Under the pieces are notes generated by a model that had not been told where the DNA came from, did no database searches, and worked only from the letters and a program-made list of their open reading frames with translations. Of a DNA stretch of 64,000 nt, positions 8,360-16,459 are shown piece after piece. This DNA comes from Atopobiaceae bacterium (lineage in GTDB: Bacteria; Actinomycetota; Coriobacteriia; Coriobacteriales; Atopobiaceae): NCBI GenBank assembly GCA_017510785.1, contig JAFWMH010000036.1, forward strand, positions 1 to 64,000. The letters run 5' to 3'. Within the stretch, counting starts at the first letter, position 1; each line of letters starts with the position of its first letter. Both the position numbers and the translations under genes were made by a program.

Positions 8360-8401
8360 TGCGCCTCGCACAATGCTCCGGAAAAACGGACTGCCACTCC
8401 C

Positions 8402-9379
8402 CTACAGCAGTTCCTCGGCAATGATGTAGCGCGGTCGCTGCTTCGCCTCGAAGTAGATGCGCCCGACGTATTCGCCCACGATGCCGAGCGAAAGCATAAT
8501 CGAGCCGCCCACGAACCAAATGGACACCAACAAGCTCGTCCACCCATCCACCGCAACGCCACGCGCGAGCGACACGAGCGCATACACCAACGCAATTATC
8601 GAGATAAACACGAAGGCGAAACCCGCAAAGGTCACCATACGGAGCGGTTTTATTGAAAACGACGTAATGCCGTCAATCGCAAGACCCATCATTTTGGAAA
8701 GTGGATACTTGGACTCCCCCGCAAAGCGCTCGGCACGGCGATAATATACCTTGGCCGTACGGAACCCCATCGAGGCCACGATGCCGCGCAAGAACAGGTT
8801 CGTCTCGCCATACTCCGCCAAGGCCTCGAGCGACCGGCGGTCCATAAGACGGAAATCGGCCGAATCGGGAATTGTCTCGGTTCCCATCGCGCTCATCAAA
8901 CTATAAAACATATGCGCCGTACCCCGTTTGAAGCGCGTGTCGGTATCGCGACTGTTGCGCACCCCAAACACGATGTTCGCGCCATCCAAGTATGCGTCCA
9001 CCATCTCGTCGATTGCGTCAACGTCGTCTTGCAGGTCGGCATCGATGGACACCGTAGCGTCGGCATTGCGCCGCAACGCGCACATAAGACCGGCAAAGAG
9101 CGCGTTTTGATGGCCGCGGTTATGCGCGAGCGAGATGCCGCAAAACGCGCCTTCGTATGAGGGATCGTCGTGAAGTGCACGTATGAGGTCCCACGTAGCA
9201 TCGGTGCTGCCGTCGTCGACGAACAGCACGCGGCTATTTGGCGAAACCTTGTGCAAGGCAACCAACCCGCGAAGCTTCGCCAGCAAACGCCGCGAGGTCT
9301 CGTCGAGCACTTCCTCCTCGTTGTAGCAAGGAACGACGACGTAGAGCACGGGCAAGGATGGTGTTGCGGAAGAGGTCAT
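8402..9379 (-). CDS. GT2 glycosyltransferase with two C-terminal TM helices (GtrB-like)
   Basis: A 325-residue protein. The catalytic domain has YVVVPCYNEEEVLDE, FVDDGSTDATW, the DxD SIDADLQDD and the acceptor motif ADFRLMDRR. Two strongly hydrophobic segments (about 230-300) close the protein. This is the GtrB/DPM architecture, in which an enzyme embedded in the membrane makes undecaprenyl-phosphate-sugar donors for flipping and extracytoplasmic transfer. The ATG at 9379 is used; a TTG at 9397 is in frame but neither has a clear ribosome site. A GtrA-like flippase is not evident next to it. Downstream sits the 3' end of the 7334-8359 gene, convergent. Confidence 0.87.
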   Translation of the reverse strand: MTSSATPSLPVLYVVVPCYNEEEVLDETSRRLLAKLRGLVALHKVSPNSRVLFVDDGSTDATWDLIRALHDDPSYEGAFCGISLAHNRGHQNALFAGLMCALRRNADATVSIDADLQDDVDAIDEMVDAYLDGANIVFGVRNSRDTDTRFKRGTAHMFYSLMSAMGTETIPDSADFRLMDRRSLEALAEYGETNLFLRGIVASMGFRTAKVYYRRAERFAGESKYPLSKMMGLAIDGITSFSIKPLRMVTFAGFAFVFISIIALVYALVSLARGVAVDGWTSLLVSIWFVGGSIMLSLGIVGEYVGRIYFEAKQRPRYIIAEELL

Positions 9380-9510
9380 ACGAGCCAATCTACTCAAGTT
9401 TTTATTTGCAATGGTTTCTGGCGCCGCGCTTCGGCCCGCGCTCCGGCCCGCGCGTCGGCCCGCGCTCCGCGAGCGTTATGGAACGCCCCGCCCGCAGGCG
9501 CGCGACGCCC

Positions 9511-10371
9511 TCACGCACGCAGGTCGATGCGATTGCCGTCCCCCACGTCCAAAATGAGCGGCGTATGCACATGGCGATCTTCCTTGGGCGGAAGCTCCAT
9601 GTAGTCGTGGTAGAGGTCGCTCAGGAACCGGTCCCAGTCGTGCGGCGCGCGAACCGTCATGTCTTCGAACGGCAACTCCACCGGCGGCATGAGGGTATCG
9701 TGATGGAACGGATACGGACGTGCCGCAGAAGGGTTGCCCCACCACTCGCTGGGATTCTTCGCCTTGCACGCCTTCTCGAAGCGACGCCGCAAACCGTCTT
9801 GCGACGTAACGATGTGCAGCAGCGTATGAATCACGCTCCAGCCAAGCTGAGCAACCGGTCGCCACGAAAGCCGGTCGAGCACCGTGGGATGTTTTATCCT
9901 ATAAATATAAATGAGCTTCGTCCAAAACTGCGTTCGCTTGAGGTGCCGCACGCCATGATCGCCTTTGTCGTCGAGGCGAATATAGGGGAACACGTCAATG
10001 AACACGCACTCCTCGCAGCCCGCCTCGAAGGCATCGTGCTCCACGAACACGGTGTTCTCGGCGTAGAGCTTGCCCCAAAGCACGTACTGCGTGGGGTCGG
10101 TCTCCATAAGATGCAGCGATACGTCGTCGGGCAGCTCGTCCTTGGCGTATTTCACGAACGCATGGAAATCCTCGATGGGCATGCCCACGTCGATGTCGTC
10201 GTCCCACGGAATGAAGCCCTCGTGTCGAACGGCGCCCAAACACGTTCCGCCATCAATCCAGTAGATAAGACCATGCGCTCGGCAAATGCGGTCGATATGC
10301 GCAAGCATGTTGGCCTCGATGCGCTGCACGCGCTCGAGGGTTCCTGGCGGGTATTCGCGGTCGCTCACCAT
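9511..10371 (-). CDS. LicD-family phosphotransferase
   Basis: A 286-residue LicD family protein. The signature HGLIYWIDGGTCLGAVRH and the metal-binding PWDDDIDVGM are present, as is a later region FIDVFPYIRLDD that belongs to the same fold. LicD proteins transfer phosphocholine or a polyol phosphate from a CDP-activated donor to surface sugars. Here the two preceding genes encode a CDP-donor-type cytidylyltransferase and an NAD-dependent dehydrogenase/epimerase, so the donor is more likely a CDP-polyol than CDP-choline (inferred). The start overlaps the end of the upstream gene by 7 bp, and AAGGGG provides a ribosome site. All three genes form one operon. Confidence 0.88.
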   Translation of the reverse strand: MVSDREYPPGTLERVQRIEANMLAHIDRICRAHGLIYWIDGGTCLGAVRHEGFIPWDDDIDVGMPIEDFHAFVKYAKDELPDDVSLHLMETDPTQYVLWGKLYAENTVFVEHDAFEAGCEECVFIDVFPYIRLDDKGDHGVRHLKRTQFWTKLIYIYRIKHPTVLDRLSWRPVAQLGWSVIHTLLHIVTSQDGLRRRFEKACKAKNPSEWWGNPSAARPYPFHHDTLMPPVELPFEDMTVRAPHDWDRFLSDLYHDYMELPPKEDRHVHTPLILDVGDGNRIDLRA

Positions 10372-11534
10372 TGTTGTTCGCCCCTTCGTTCGGTCGCGTC
10401 CCAATCGGCCAACATGCGCTCGTACATCTGCGCAAGGTCCACATCCGCAGACCAGCCCAAGTCGCGCATGCGCGTCGTATCCATATAGATGCTGCCACTC
10501 ACCGCATAGCGTGCCGCGGCCTGAGCGTCCAACGTACGCTCGACCTGCGTACTCCGCCCAAAGCGTTCCGCCACCATGTGCGCCATTTCGTACACGCTAC
10601 AAAACGTCGCCTCGTTGGCCACGTTATACGCAACGCCCGCCTTGCCGCGCGCCACCAACACGAGCAGCGCCCGCACGGCATCGGCGGTATACACATACAT
10701 GTTGCGTTTCGATCCGTCCGTTAGAAGCTTTATGTTACGCCCTGCCCTGCAGCACCGTGCGAACTCGGCGAACACGCGACGGTCGGTCGCCAGAATCCCC
10801 GGCCCGAACGTTTGGGCCAAGCGCGCAACGCACACCTGCACGCCATGCTGAGAGGCAAAGGACGCGCAGAGCGTCTCGGCAAGCTGCTTTGCCTGCGGAT
10901 AGCTACTCCGCACGTTCATGGCATCGAGGATACCGCCGCACGACTCATCAAGCGGACCTTCGGCCCCCGCGCCGTACACCTCCATGGACGAAACAAAGCA
11001 CAGCCGCGCACCGGTCCGACGCGCCAGCTCCAGCATGCTCCGCGTGCCCTGCACAATGGCGTCAATCGTATCGACGGGGTGTTCCACCATGAAGGCGCTC
11101 GCGGTGGGACAAGCACAGTGAATAATACGGTCGCAGTCGGGCAGCAAGGACTCTGTGGATGGGTGACAAACACCTCCGTCCCCGTTGTCGCGGTCACGCG
11201 ATTCCCGCGTGGAGGGGTAACAATCAGCTACGTCCCCGTTGCCACGCGACTGGGTCGCGTCCCACGGAACGAACTCGGCCAACGGGATATCTGCAAGCTG
11301 TGCCCTCGCACGCTCGACGTCACGAACTGGCAGGATAAGACGGCCGCCAAAGGCCGAGCCTCCAGTGGCCGCGGCATTCCTCAGCCCCATGCGCTCGGCC
11401 ACAGCACGCGCACACAGGCCACCCACGAGGCCGGTCGCGCCCGTTACCATCACGCACTTGCCGTCGAACGCGTCCCACGGAATGCGTTTGTCTGCAACAA
11501 GCGCACGGACGTCTTGCTCGTAAACGTCGTTCAT
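10365..11534 (-). CDS. NAD-dependent epimerase/dehydratase (extended SDR)
   Basis: A 389-residue extended short-chain dehydrogenase. The Rossmann motif is VMVTGATGLVGGLCA (GxxGxxG), the catalytic tyrosine motif is SSYPQAKQ (YxxxK, with S at FVSSMEVYG), and the C-terminal part carries a substrate-binding domain. Between about 100 and 120 there is a Gly/Asn/Ser/Arg-rich insertion with two similar segments (GDVADCYPSTRESR and GDGGVCHPSTES) that looks like a small internal duplication. The ATG at 11534 overlaps the stop of the cytidylyltransferase gene by 4 bp. It probably modifies the sugar or polyol that is then activated or attached by its operon neighbours. Confidence 0.85.
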   Translation of the reverse strand: MNDVYEQDVRALVADKRIPWDAFDGKCVMVTGATGLVGGLCARAVAERMGLRNAAATGGSAFGGRLILPVRDVERARAQLADIPLAEFVPWDATQSRGNGDVADCYPSTRESRDRDNGDGGVCHPSTESLLPDCDRIIHCACPTASAFMVEHPVDTIDAIVQGTRSMLELARRTGARLCFVSSMEVYGAGAEGPLDESCGGILDAMNVRSSYPQAKQLAETLCASFASQHGVQVCVARLAQTFGPGILATDRRVFAEFARCCRAGRNIKLLTDGSKRNMYVYTADAVRALLVLVARGKAGVAYNVANEATFCSVYEMAHMVAERFGRSTQVERTLDAQAAARYAVSGSIYMDTTRMRDLGWSADVDLAQMYERMLADWDATERRGEQQW

Positions 11535-12277
11535 CGCGCACCCGCTCCTTCCGGCCACTCGCTCCACAACATGCGCTGGTCGCGCGCCTCCATGTATCCC
11601 TTAAAGGCATAGTAGTCCATCGGAGTCGTAACCTTTATGTTCTCGGCCGGCCCCTCCACAGTATATATAGTGTGTCCGAAATGGCTCATGAGCGAAATCG
11701 AGTCGATGAACTCGTCGAGGCCTTCCGCGCGCGCCCTCATGTGCGCCTCGTAGAGTTCGCCCAGCCTAAACGCCTGCGGGGCCCGCGCGAGCTCCACCTG
11801 CGCACGGGGAATGATGCTCCCTACCTCGCCGCGGTCGCCGCACACGACGATCGTTTCCACCGCCGGGGCCGTTGTTGCCGTACACCCGCGCTCTTCCACC
11901 GACCGCACGCAGGCCGTAATGGTTTTGTCGTCAATAAGCGGGCGAACGCCGTCGTGAACCAAAACAATGTCGTCGTGCTCACGGCGCTCGAAGAGGTGTT
12001 TCACCCCTCGAAAAATCGAGTCCTGCCCCGTTTCGCCGCCCGGCACGACGTCGATGGGAATGCGATAATACCTGCGCGCCAGCACGTGCTCCAAGTACGG
12101 AATCCACGGCTCGAGGCACACGATTACCATGCTCGTCACAAGCTCGTGCTCGGCGAAATGCGCGATGGTGTAGTCGATGATGGGCCGCCCGCCAAGCTCC
12201 AAAAACTGCTTTGGCCGCGTACTGCCACCCATGCGACGACCCACGCCGCCTGCAAATATTAACGCGTGCACGCCCAT
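11531..12277 (-). CDS. IspD/TarI-family cytidylyltransferase
   Basis: A 248-residue member of the IspD/TarI family: ALIFAGGVGRRMG and RPKQFLELGG are the CTP-binding loop, and VLVHDGVRPLID and PQAFRLGELYEAH are the conserved later motifs. Such enzymes make CDP-methylerythritol (isoprenoids) or CDP-ribitol and related CDP-polyols. Position as first gene of an operon with an SDR and LicD, inside a polysaccharide locus, favours a TarI-like role over an isoprenoid role (inferred). Two in-frame ATGs compete: 12289 has GAGGG directly against it, while 12277 has GGGA at normal distance, so 12277 is used. Confidence 0.82.
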   Translation of the reverse strand: MGVHALIFAGGVGRRMGGSTRPKQFLELGGRPIIDYTIAHFAEHELVTSMVIVCLEPWIPYLEHVLARRYYRIPIDVVPGGETGQDSIFRGVKHLFERREHDDIVLVHDGVRPLIDDKTITACVRSVEERGCTATTAPAVETIVVCGDRGEVGSIIPRAQVELARAPQAFRLGELYEAHMRARAEGLDEFIDSISLMSHFGHTIYTVEGPAENIKVTTPMDYYAFKGYMEARDQRMLWSEWPEGAGAR

Positions 12278-12305
12278 CGGCAATCCCATCCCTCGCTTCG
12301 CTTGC

Positions 12306-12400
12306 CATGAAGAACAAGTCTAGCGACACCAGTGAAATTTGTCGTGCGATGAAGTCGTAACAAATCCCGAGCGTCGCTCAACATGAAGAACAAGTATAGC
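12306..12400. repeat. direct repeat CATGAAGAACAAGT-TAGC (2 copies)
   Basis: Two 19-bp copies at 12306-12324 and 12382-12400 (76 bp apart) differ at one base. They lie just upstream of the cytidylyltransferase operon in the gap between it and the Nif11-like gene (12278-12620). The rest of that gap contains a weak open frame (12403-12591) with no recognisable protein and the promoter at 12557. Confidence 0.5.
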
Positions 12401-12556
12401 CGATGGGCGGCACATTAGGCGCGTTGCCGTTCGAGCGGCGCGAAGCTACCTCCGAAGAAACATTGGGCCGAGCGGCGCCCGGCGTACACGTGGGCCGCCG
12501 TTTTCATCGGTCGTTTGTAGACCTTTCGTCCAGCAGGCCTTTCATCCAATTATTTA

Positions 12557-12585
12557 TTGACGGCCCGCCGCCATACGTGTACATT
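12557..12585 (+). promoter_or_regulatory. sigma70-type promoter for the Nif11-like gene
   Basis: TTGACG at 12557-12562 and TACATT at 12580-12585 are separated by exactly 17 bp. The predicted transcript would start about 28 bp before the ATG at 12621 of the Nif11-like peptide gene, which has its own strong AAAGGAG. No operator is evident. Confidence 0.55.
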
Positions 12586-12620
12586 CATTGATTACTATAC
12601 GTTCGTCCAAAGGAGTGACT

Positions 12621-12884
12621 ATGGACTACAAAGACCTGACCCCTGAGCAGCTTGAAAAAGCAAAGGCCTGCACGACCACCGAAGAGCTGGTCGCACTTGC
12701 CCAGTCCGAGGGCATCGACCTCACCGACGAGCAGCTCAACGCGATGGCTTCCGGCGGCACCTGTTGGACTCATTCGGCCTTGGATGACGGCTGCCCAAAG
12801 TGCAAGAGCAAAAACATCAAGGCTGGCAACATTGGACACACAATGAAGTACAAGTGCAAAGATTGTGGCTATGAGTGGATGTAG
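12621..12884 (+). CDS. Nif11-like leader peptide protein with zinc-ribbon-like core
   Basis: An 87-residue protein. The first 45 residues form a Nif11/NHLP-type leader: DLTPEQLEKAKACTTTEELVALAQ, then GIDLTDEQLNAMASGG with a double-glycine cleavage site. In Nif11-type RiPP precursors this leader recruits modifying enzymes and an exporter peptidase cuts after GG. The remaining 41 residues are TCW..., then CPKCKSKN and YKCKDCGYEWM, two CxxC pairs spaced as in a zinc ribbon, plus one extra cysteine. The core could be a cysteine-modified peptide, or the protein may be a leader fused to a metal-binding domain. No LanM, radical SAM or YcaO gene is nearby. An NHLM-like membrane gene lies next to it, convergent. 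Confidence 0.8.
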   Translation: MDYKDLTPEQLEKAKACTTTEELVALAQSEGIDLTDEQLNAMASGGTCWTHSALDDGCPKCKSKNIKAGNIGHTMKYKCKDCGYEWM

Positions 12885-12915
12885 CGCTTTGTAGGCACGC
12901 TAACAGTTTTTAACA

Positions 12916-12943
12916 AGTCGGGAACTCTGCAGGGTTCCCAACT
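12916..12943 (+). terminator. hairpin after the Nif11-like gene
   Basis: A 10-bp stem (12916-12925 with 12934-12943, one G-T pair) around an 8-nt loop, with GGGAAC/GTTCCC as its core. It follows the stop codon by about 30 bp. The downstream T run is poor, so termination may be partial. It lies between convergent genes and could serve both. Confidence 0.45.
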
Positions 12944-13006
12944 TCGTTTATGTAGGCTATTGTCCGTTATCTCCGCACTCGATTTCGACTCCGCGCGGCA
13001 CACGTC

Positions 13007-13519
13007 CTATTTCTTCACGCCGAAGGCCATTTCGAGAGGCGTGACTTGATCGACCGCGATGCTCACCGTAAGAGGAATGCCCTCTTGGAGCCCGTCGGCG
13101 CCGTCGCCCTCAAAGGTTATCTCGTAAACCCACGCGTCGTCGACTAGCTGGGAAAGGAGATAGTCGCTCTTTACGATTTCCTTTACCTCATCGGCTGAGA
13201 GAGGAATCTCCGAAATGGATGCGATTCTCAACGGCACGTCACACACGGACGATTCGTTTCCCACACGCACATGCGACGTGTTTTCGCCCGAAAGGTAGCA
13301 ACATACCTTATCGCCAATACGCACTCCCGTGCTGCTCACGTTTACGTACACGGTGCCAAAGAGGCCCCACATCATAAGGCCACCAATGAGCAACGCGCAC
13401 GCCACAAGCAACATCCACACGCCTGGTTTGGCAACGCGCACGTAGCAATCAAGTTCCTCGGGGCCGTTCAGCTTCTCCGTGGCCATTTTGTTATAAATCC
13501 TTGAGTCGACCTCAGCCAC
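13007..13519 (-). CDS. small NHLM-secretion-like membrane protein
   Basis: A 170-residue protein with one transmembrane helix (about 36-58, WMLLVACALLIGGLMMWGLFG). The N-terminal pattern AxEKLNGPEELDCYVRVAKPGVW just before the helix is like the start of HlyD-type secretion proteins of the NHLM/Nif11 bacteriocin systems (xALExLSSPEQLDxLxxVTxPxGW). After the helix comes a beta-rich domain of about 105 residues, far shorter than a full adaptor, lacking the usual coiled-coil hairpin. The start used is GTG 13519, which has AAAGGAG at 5 nt; an ATG at 13540 is also in frame. Next to a Nif11-like precursor this suggests a reduced or specialised exporter component (inferred). Confidence 0.6.
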   Translation of the reverse strand: MAEVDSRIYNKMATEKLNGPEELDCYVRVAKPGVWMLLVACALLIGGLMMWGLFGTVYVNVSSTGVRIGDKVCCYLSGENTSHVRVGNESSVCDVPLRIASISEIPLSADEVKEIVKSDYLLSQLVDDAWVYEITFEGDGADGLQEGIPLTVSIAVDQVTPLEMAFGVKK

Positions 13520-13631
13520 CACATCTCCTTTCGAAAACATAGGCTCATCATACTTCAGTCGCGACGCAACAGGCAAAGAAACAAGCCACAATTTAAGATA
13601 AAACAAGGTCCGAAAGGCGCCCAGCGCCACA

Positions 13632-13663
13632 TATTGCGGTTTTCGCGTACAATAACCGCAATA
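13632..13663. promoter_or_regulatory. inverted repeat in divergent promoter region
   Basis: TATTGCGGTT at 13632-13641 and AACCGCAATA at 13654-13663 form a perfect 10-bp inverted repeat with a 12-bp spacer. It lies 23 bp before the ATG of the gene at 13686 and within the region shared with the divergent NHLM-like gene. A TACAAT occurs inside the spacer. It could be an operator for a dimeric repressor or a 5' hairpin in the leader RNA. Confidence 0.5.
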
Positions 13664-13685
13664 CACCCGGAGAAAGGCAGGTCCC

Positions 13686-14708
13686 ATGAGAAAGCCCACC
13701 CAAATGGAGGTGTTCGACGCCCTGTACACCCTCGCGGCCGGTGGCGGACGCAAGGAGGCACTGTTCGGCAATAGCTACGAGCTCGCGCGGCCCGCCTTCG
13801 AGCGGACGCTTATTGGAAAACAGTATCCGGTGGTCCACATCGAATTCCCGCTTCTGGGCGAGCCATGTTTCGACCTGCTCACTTCGCCTGGCATGGTAGA
13901 GGCTGGCGATCGGTTTGCGCCCGGGGCGGGCTTTGGGCATCAGGCTACGTTCGACTGGTACGCAAGTGTATGCGAGCAATACGGGGCGTTGGGATGCGGG
14001 TTTGAGCTCGACCTTTCGGCAGGCGAGACTGAGCGTGCGGCCGTTTATTTCCAACAATTCGAGCATTACGAGCTCGTAGAGCCGTTCCTTGCAACCGTTG
14101 GCGAGGCGGAACGCGCACGGGATTATCATAATATACTTAATCGTATGCCCAAGGGTTGGCCGCCCGCTTACGTAGGCCTGTTCCCCGGGCGACCCGGAAC
14201 GCCCATGCGCATAGGCGGCTATTTGGACCTTAACGAACTTACGCGCTGTGGAGAAGATCCCTCGCATCTAGGCGAGTGCTTCCGTCAGATTGGTTTTTCG
14301 GCCTTCGACGACACTATGCTCGTGCGTTGCACCGAGCTCATTCGGCTCGCTCCTTTAGTCGACTTCCAGTTCGACATCACAACGGAAGGGCGCCTGGGCA
14401 ATACGTTCGGACTTTCCCTCGGGTTCAGCACGGTGGCGCCTCGCGAGGCGAAAGAATGCATGGAGTCGGGCTATGGCACGCAGATCATGCAGATGCTGCA
14501 GGGCTGGGGTTTGGCCGACGATCGCTGGAAGCTCGTTGCCGATGCGGCGTTCGCCCGACATGTGGGCTACACACGCGACGACGGTTCGGAGGGACGTTTC
14601 GCTCTATGCACTCGCTTTAACTTTGCCAAGGTGAAGTTCAAGGCCTGTGAAGCGCAGCCGGCCAAGTTCTACCTTACTTGCGATGCAGGTGACATGGAGC
14701 GCGCGTAG
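13686..14708 (+). CDS. protein of unknown function
   Basis: A 340-residue soluble protein without signal peptide or membrane segment; I do not recognise the family. Visible features are a conserved-looking N-terminus (MEVFDALYTLAAGGG), an EFPLLGEPCFDLL segment, GAGFGHQATFDWYA, and a later pair DFQFDITTEGRLGNTFGLSLGFS with acidic strands, suggesting a repeated beta fold. GGAGAAAGG precedes the ATG at 13686. It is divergent from the NHLM-like gene and shares with it an inverted repeat, so co-regulation with the Nif11-like peptide island is possible. A role as peptide-modifying or peptide-handling protein is a guess from position only. Confidence 0.7.
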   Translation: MRKPTQMEVFDALYTLAAGGGRKEALFGNSYELARPAFERTLIGKQYPVVHIEFPLLGEPCFDLLTSPGMVEAGDRFAPGAGFGHQATFDWYASVCEQYGALGCGFELDLSAGETERAAVYFQQFEHYELVEPFLATVGEAERARDYHNILNRMPKGWPPAYVGLFPGRPGTPMRIGGYLDLNELTRCGEDPSHLGECFRQIGFSAFDDTMLVRCTELIRLAPLVDFQFDITTEGRLGNTFGLSLGFSTVAPREAKECMESGYGTQIMQMLQGWGLADDRWKLVADAAFARHVGYTRDDGSEGRFALCTRFNFAKVKFKACEAQPAKFYLTCDAGDMERA

Positions 14709-14823
14709 GACCCCGTCCGGTCGCTCCTGCTTAGTAACCCCTAAAACAGTGCACTGCGAAACATTCTTGTTCGCGCATCCGTCGAGGGGTCAGGCGACAC
14801 GCCCAATGTAGTACCATAGAGTC

Positions 14824-16272
14824 ATGGCTAAGTCGGTGGCAAAAAACGCACTCTTCAGCGGACTCCGTACCATGAGTACGGTGCTCTTCCCGCTCATCAC
14901 CTACCCCTACGCGACGCGCGTGCTCATGGCGAGCAATTTGGGCAAGGTGGACTTCTCGGTATCGCTTGTATCGTATTTCCTTCTCATCGCCGGGCTCGGC
15001 ATTACGAACTACGCCACGCGCGAGGGCGCACGCGTGCGCGAGGACCGCGACAAGCTCGACCGCTTTGCCTCCGAGGTGTTTACCATCAACATGTGCTCCA
15101 CGCTCGTCTCGTACGCGCTGCTCGCGGTGCTCGTCGTCGCGTGGCCGCACCTGCACGGCTACGCAACGCTTCTCGCCATACAGTCGCTCACCATTTTGGG
15201 CACGACCATCGGCGTGGAGTGGCTCTACACCCTCAGTGAGGACTTCGGATACATCACCGCGCGAACCCTCGTCGTGCAAATCGTGAGCGCCGCGCTGCTC
15301 TTCATCCTCGTCAAGCAGCCATCCGACTACATTGTGTACGCGGGGATTATCGTGTTTTCCAACGTAGGCGCCAACGTGTTCAACTTCCTGCGTTCGCGCC
15401 GCTACGCCCGCATCCGACTCGTGTGGCACTTCGACGCCCGCCGACACCTCGTCCCCATGTTCGTACTCTTCGGCAACACGATTGCGACCTCGATTTACAT
15501 CAACCTGGACGTCACGCTACTCAACGTGTTCCGCAACGACTTCGAGGTGGGCATTTATGGCCTCGCGGTGAAACTCTACACCGGCGTAAAGCAGCTGCTC
15601 AACGCGCTCGCGCTTGTCTCGTTGCCGCGACTCTCGCTCTACCTCGCCAACGAGGAGGACGAACGGTATCTCGCGCTCGTTAACTCCATCGTGCACGGAC
15701 TCGTCATTGTTATGCTGCCGTGCATCCTGCTGCTCTACCTGCTCGCCGACCCTGCAGTGTTGCTCTTCGGCGGAGAGGCCTTCGCACCTTCGGCCGACTC
15801 GCTGCGCATGTTGTGCATCGCCCTCGCGCCGGCCGTGCTCGCGGCCTTCGTGGTAAACTCCGTTCTGCTTCCTAACAGACAAGAACACTACGTGCTTGCA
15901 TCCACCATTCTCGCCGCCGTCGTGAACTTCGTGCTCAACCTGTTCGTGATTCCCGCGTTCGGACCGGTCGGCGCCGCGGCCTCCACGGCCATCGCCGAGT
16001 TCGCCGTGCTCGGCGCCTCAGCCTACTTCGGCCGCACGTTTGTGAGTCCCACGCAGCTCATTCGCTCGCAAGCGCGCACGCTCGCAACTACCGCGTTGGG
16101 CATGGCAGCCATCGTGGCAACGTGCATTCCGCTGCATCGTGCGCTGGGCAACTCGCTCATGGGCTTCGCCGCCACGGGCTTCGCGTCGCTTGCCGCGTAC
16201 GCCGTGGTACTGCTGATTACGCGCGACCCCCTCGTCCTCTCGCTGCTCGGGCGGCTGCGGCGCAAGGCGTAG
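14824..16272 (+). CDS. oligosaccharide flippase (Wzx/MATE-like)
   Basis: A 482-residue polytopic membrane protein with about 12-14 predicted helices, of the polysaccharide transport (Wzx/RfbX, MVF superfamily) type. The N-terminal KNALFSGLRTMSTVLFPLI and YPYATRVLMASNLG are typical. It flips undecaprenyl-diphosphate-linked repeat units across the membrane so they can be polymerised or attached to the wall. No ribosome site precedes the ATG at 14824, so it may be leaderless. It fits with the surrounding glycosyltransferases, rml genes and DUF2142 proteins; a Wzy-type polymerase is not obvious in the window. Confidence 0.87.
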   Translation: MAKSVAKNALFSGLRTMSTVLFPLITYPYATRVLMASNLGKVDFSVSLVSYFLLIAGLGITNYATREGARVREDRDKLDRFASEVFTINMCSTLVSYALLAVLVVAWPHLHGYATLLAIQSLTILGTTIGVEWLYTLSEDFGYITARTLVVQIVSAALLFILVKQPSDYIVYAGIIVFSNVGANVFNFLRSRRYARIRLVWHFDARRHLVPMFVLFGNTIATSIYINLDVTLLNVFRNDFEVGIYGLAVKLYTGVKQLLNALALVSLPRLSLYLANEEDERYLALVNSIVHGLVIVMLPCILLLYLLADPAVLLFGGEAFAPSADSLRMLCIALAPAVLAAFVVNSVLLPNRQEHYVLASTILAAVVNFVLNLFVIPAFGPVGAAASTAIAEFAVLGASAYFGRTFVSPTQLIRSQARTLATTALGMAAIVATCIPLHRALGNSLMGFAATGFASLAAYAVVLLITRDPLVLSLLGRLRRKA

Positions 16273-16299
16273 CGGCGTTGGCGTCGCGGCATGCACTTT

Positions 16300-16450
16300 G
16301 GCCTGGGGTTTTGCCCGCTAAACGGCCCCCTCGGTACACAACCTGCATAACGTGTACCCAGGGGTCCACTTAGCCAAGCTTTTGTCTGCTAAACGGCCCC
16401 CGTGGTACACAACCTGCATAACGTGTACCCAGGGCGCCACTTAGGCCAGG
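16300..16450. repeat. periodic hairpin array, locus 2
   Basis: Two tandem units with GTACAC at 16334 and 16405 (71 bp apart). Each contains GTACACAACCTGCATAACG followed by TGTAC, a hairpin with 6-bp arms, and a body with CCACTTAG and CTAAACGGCCCC. It fills the space between the convergent 3' ends of the flippase gene and the DUF2142 gene. The same unit, with variation, occurs at 47981-48200. Confidence 0.8.
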
Positions 16451-16459
16451 CTTCGCGCG

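Noticed and set aside
12403..12591. 62-residue + strand frame upstream of the Nif11-like gene
   Set aside because: No ribosome site or domain, and the promoter for the next gene lies inside it.
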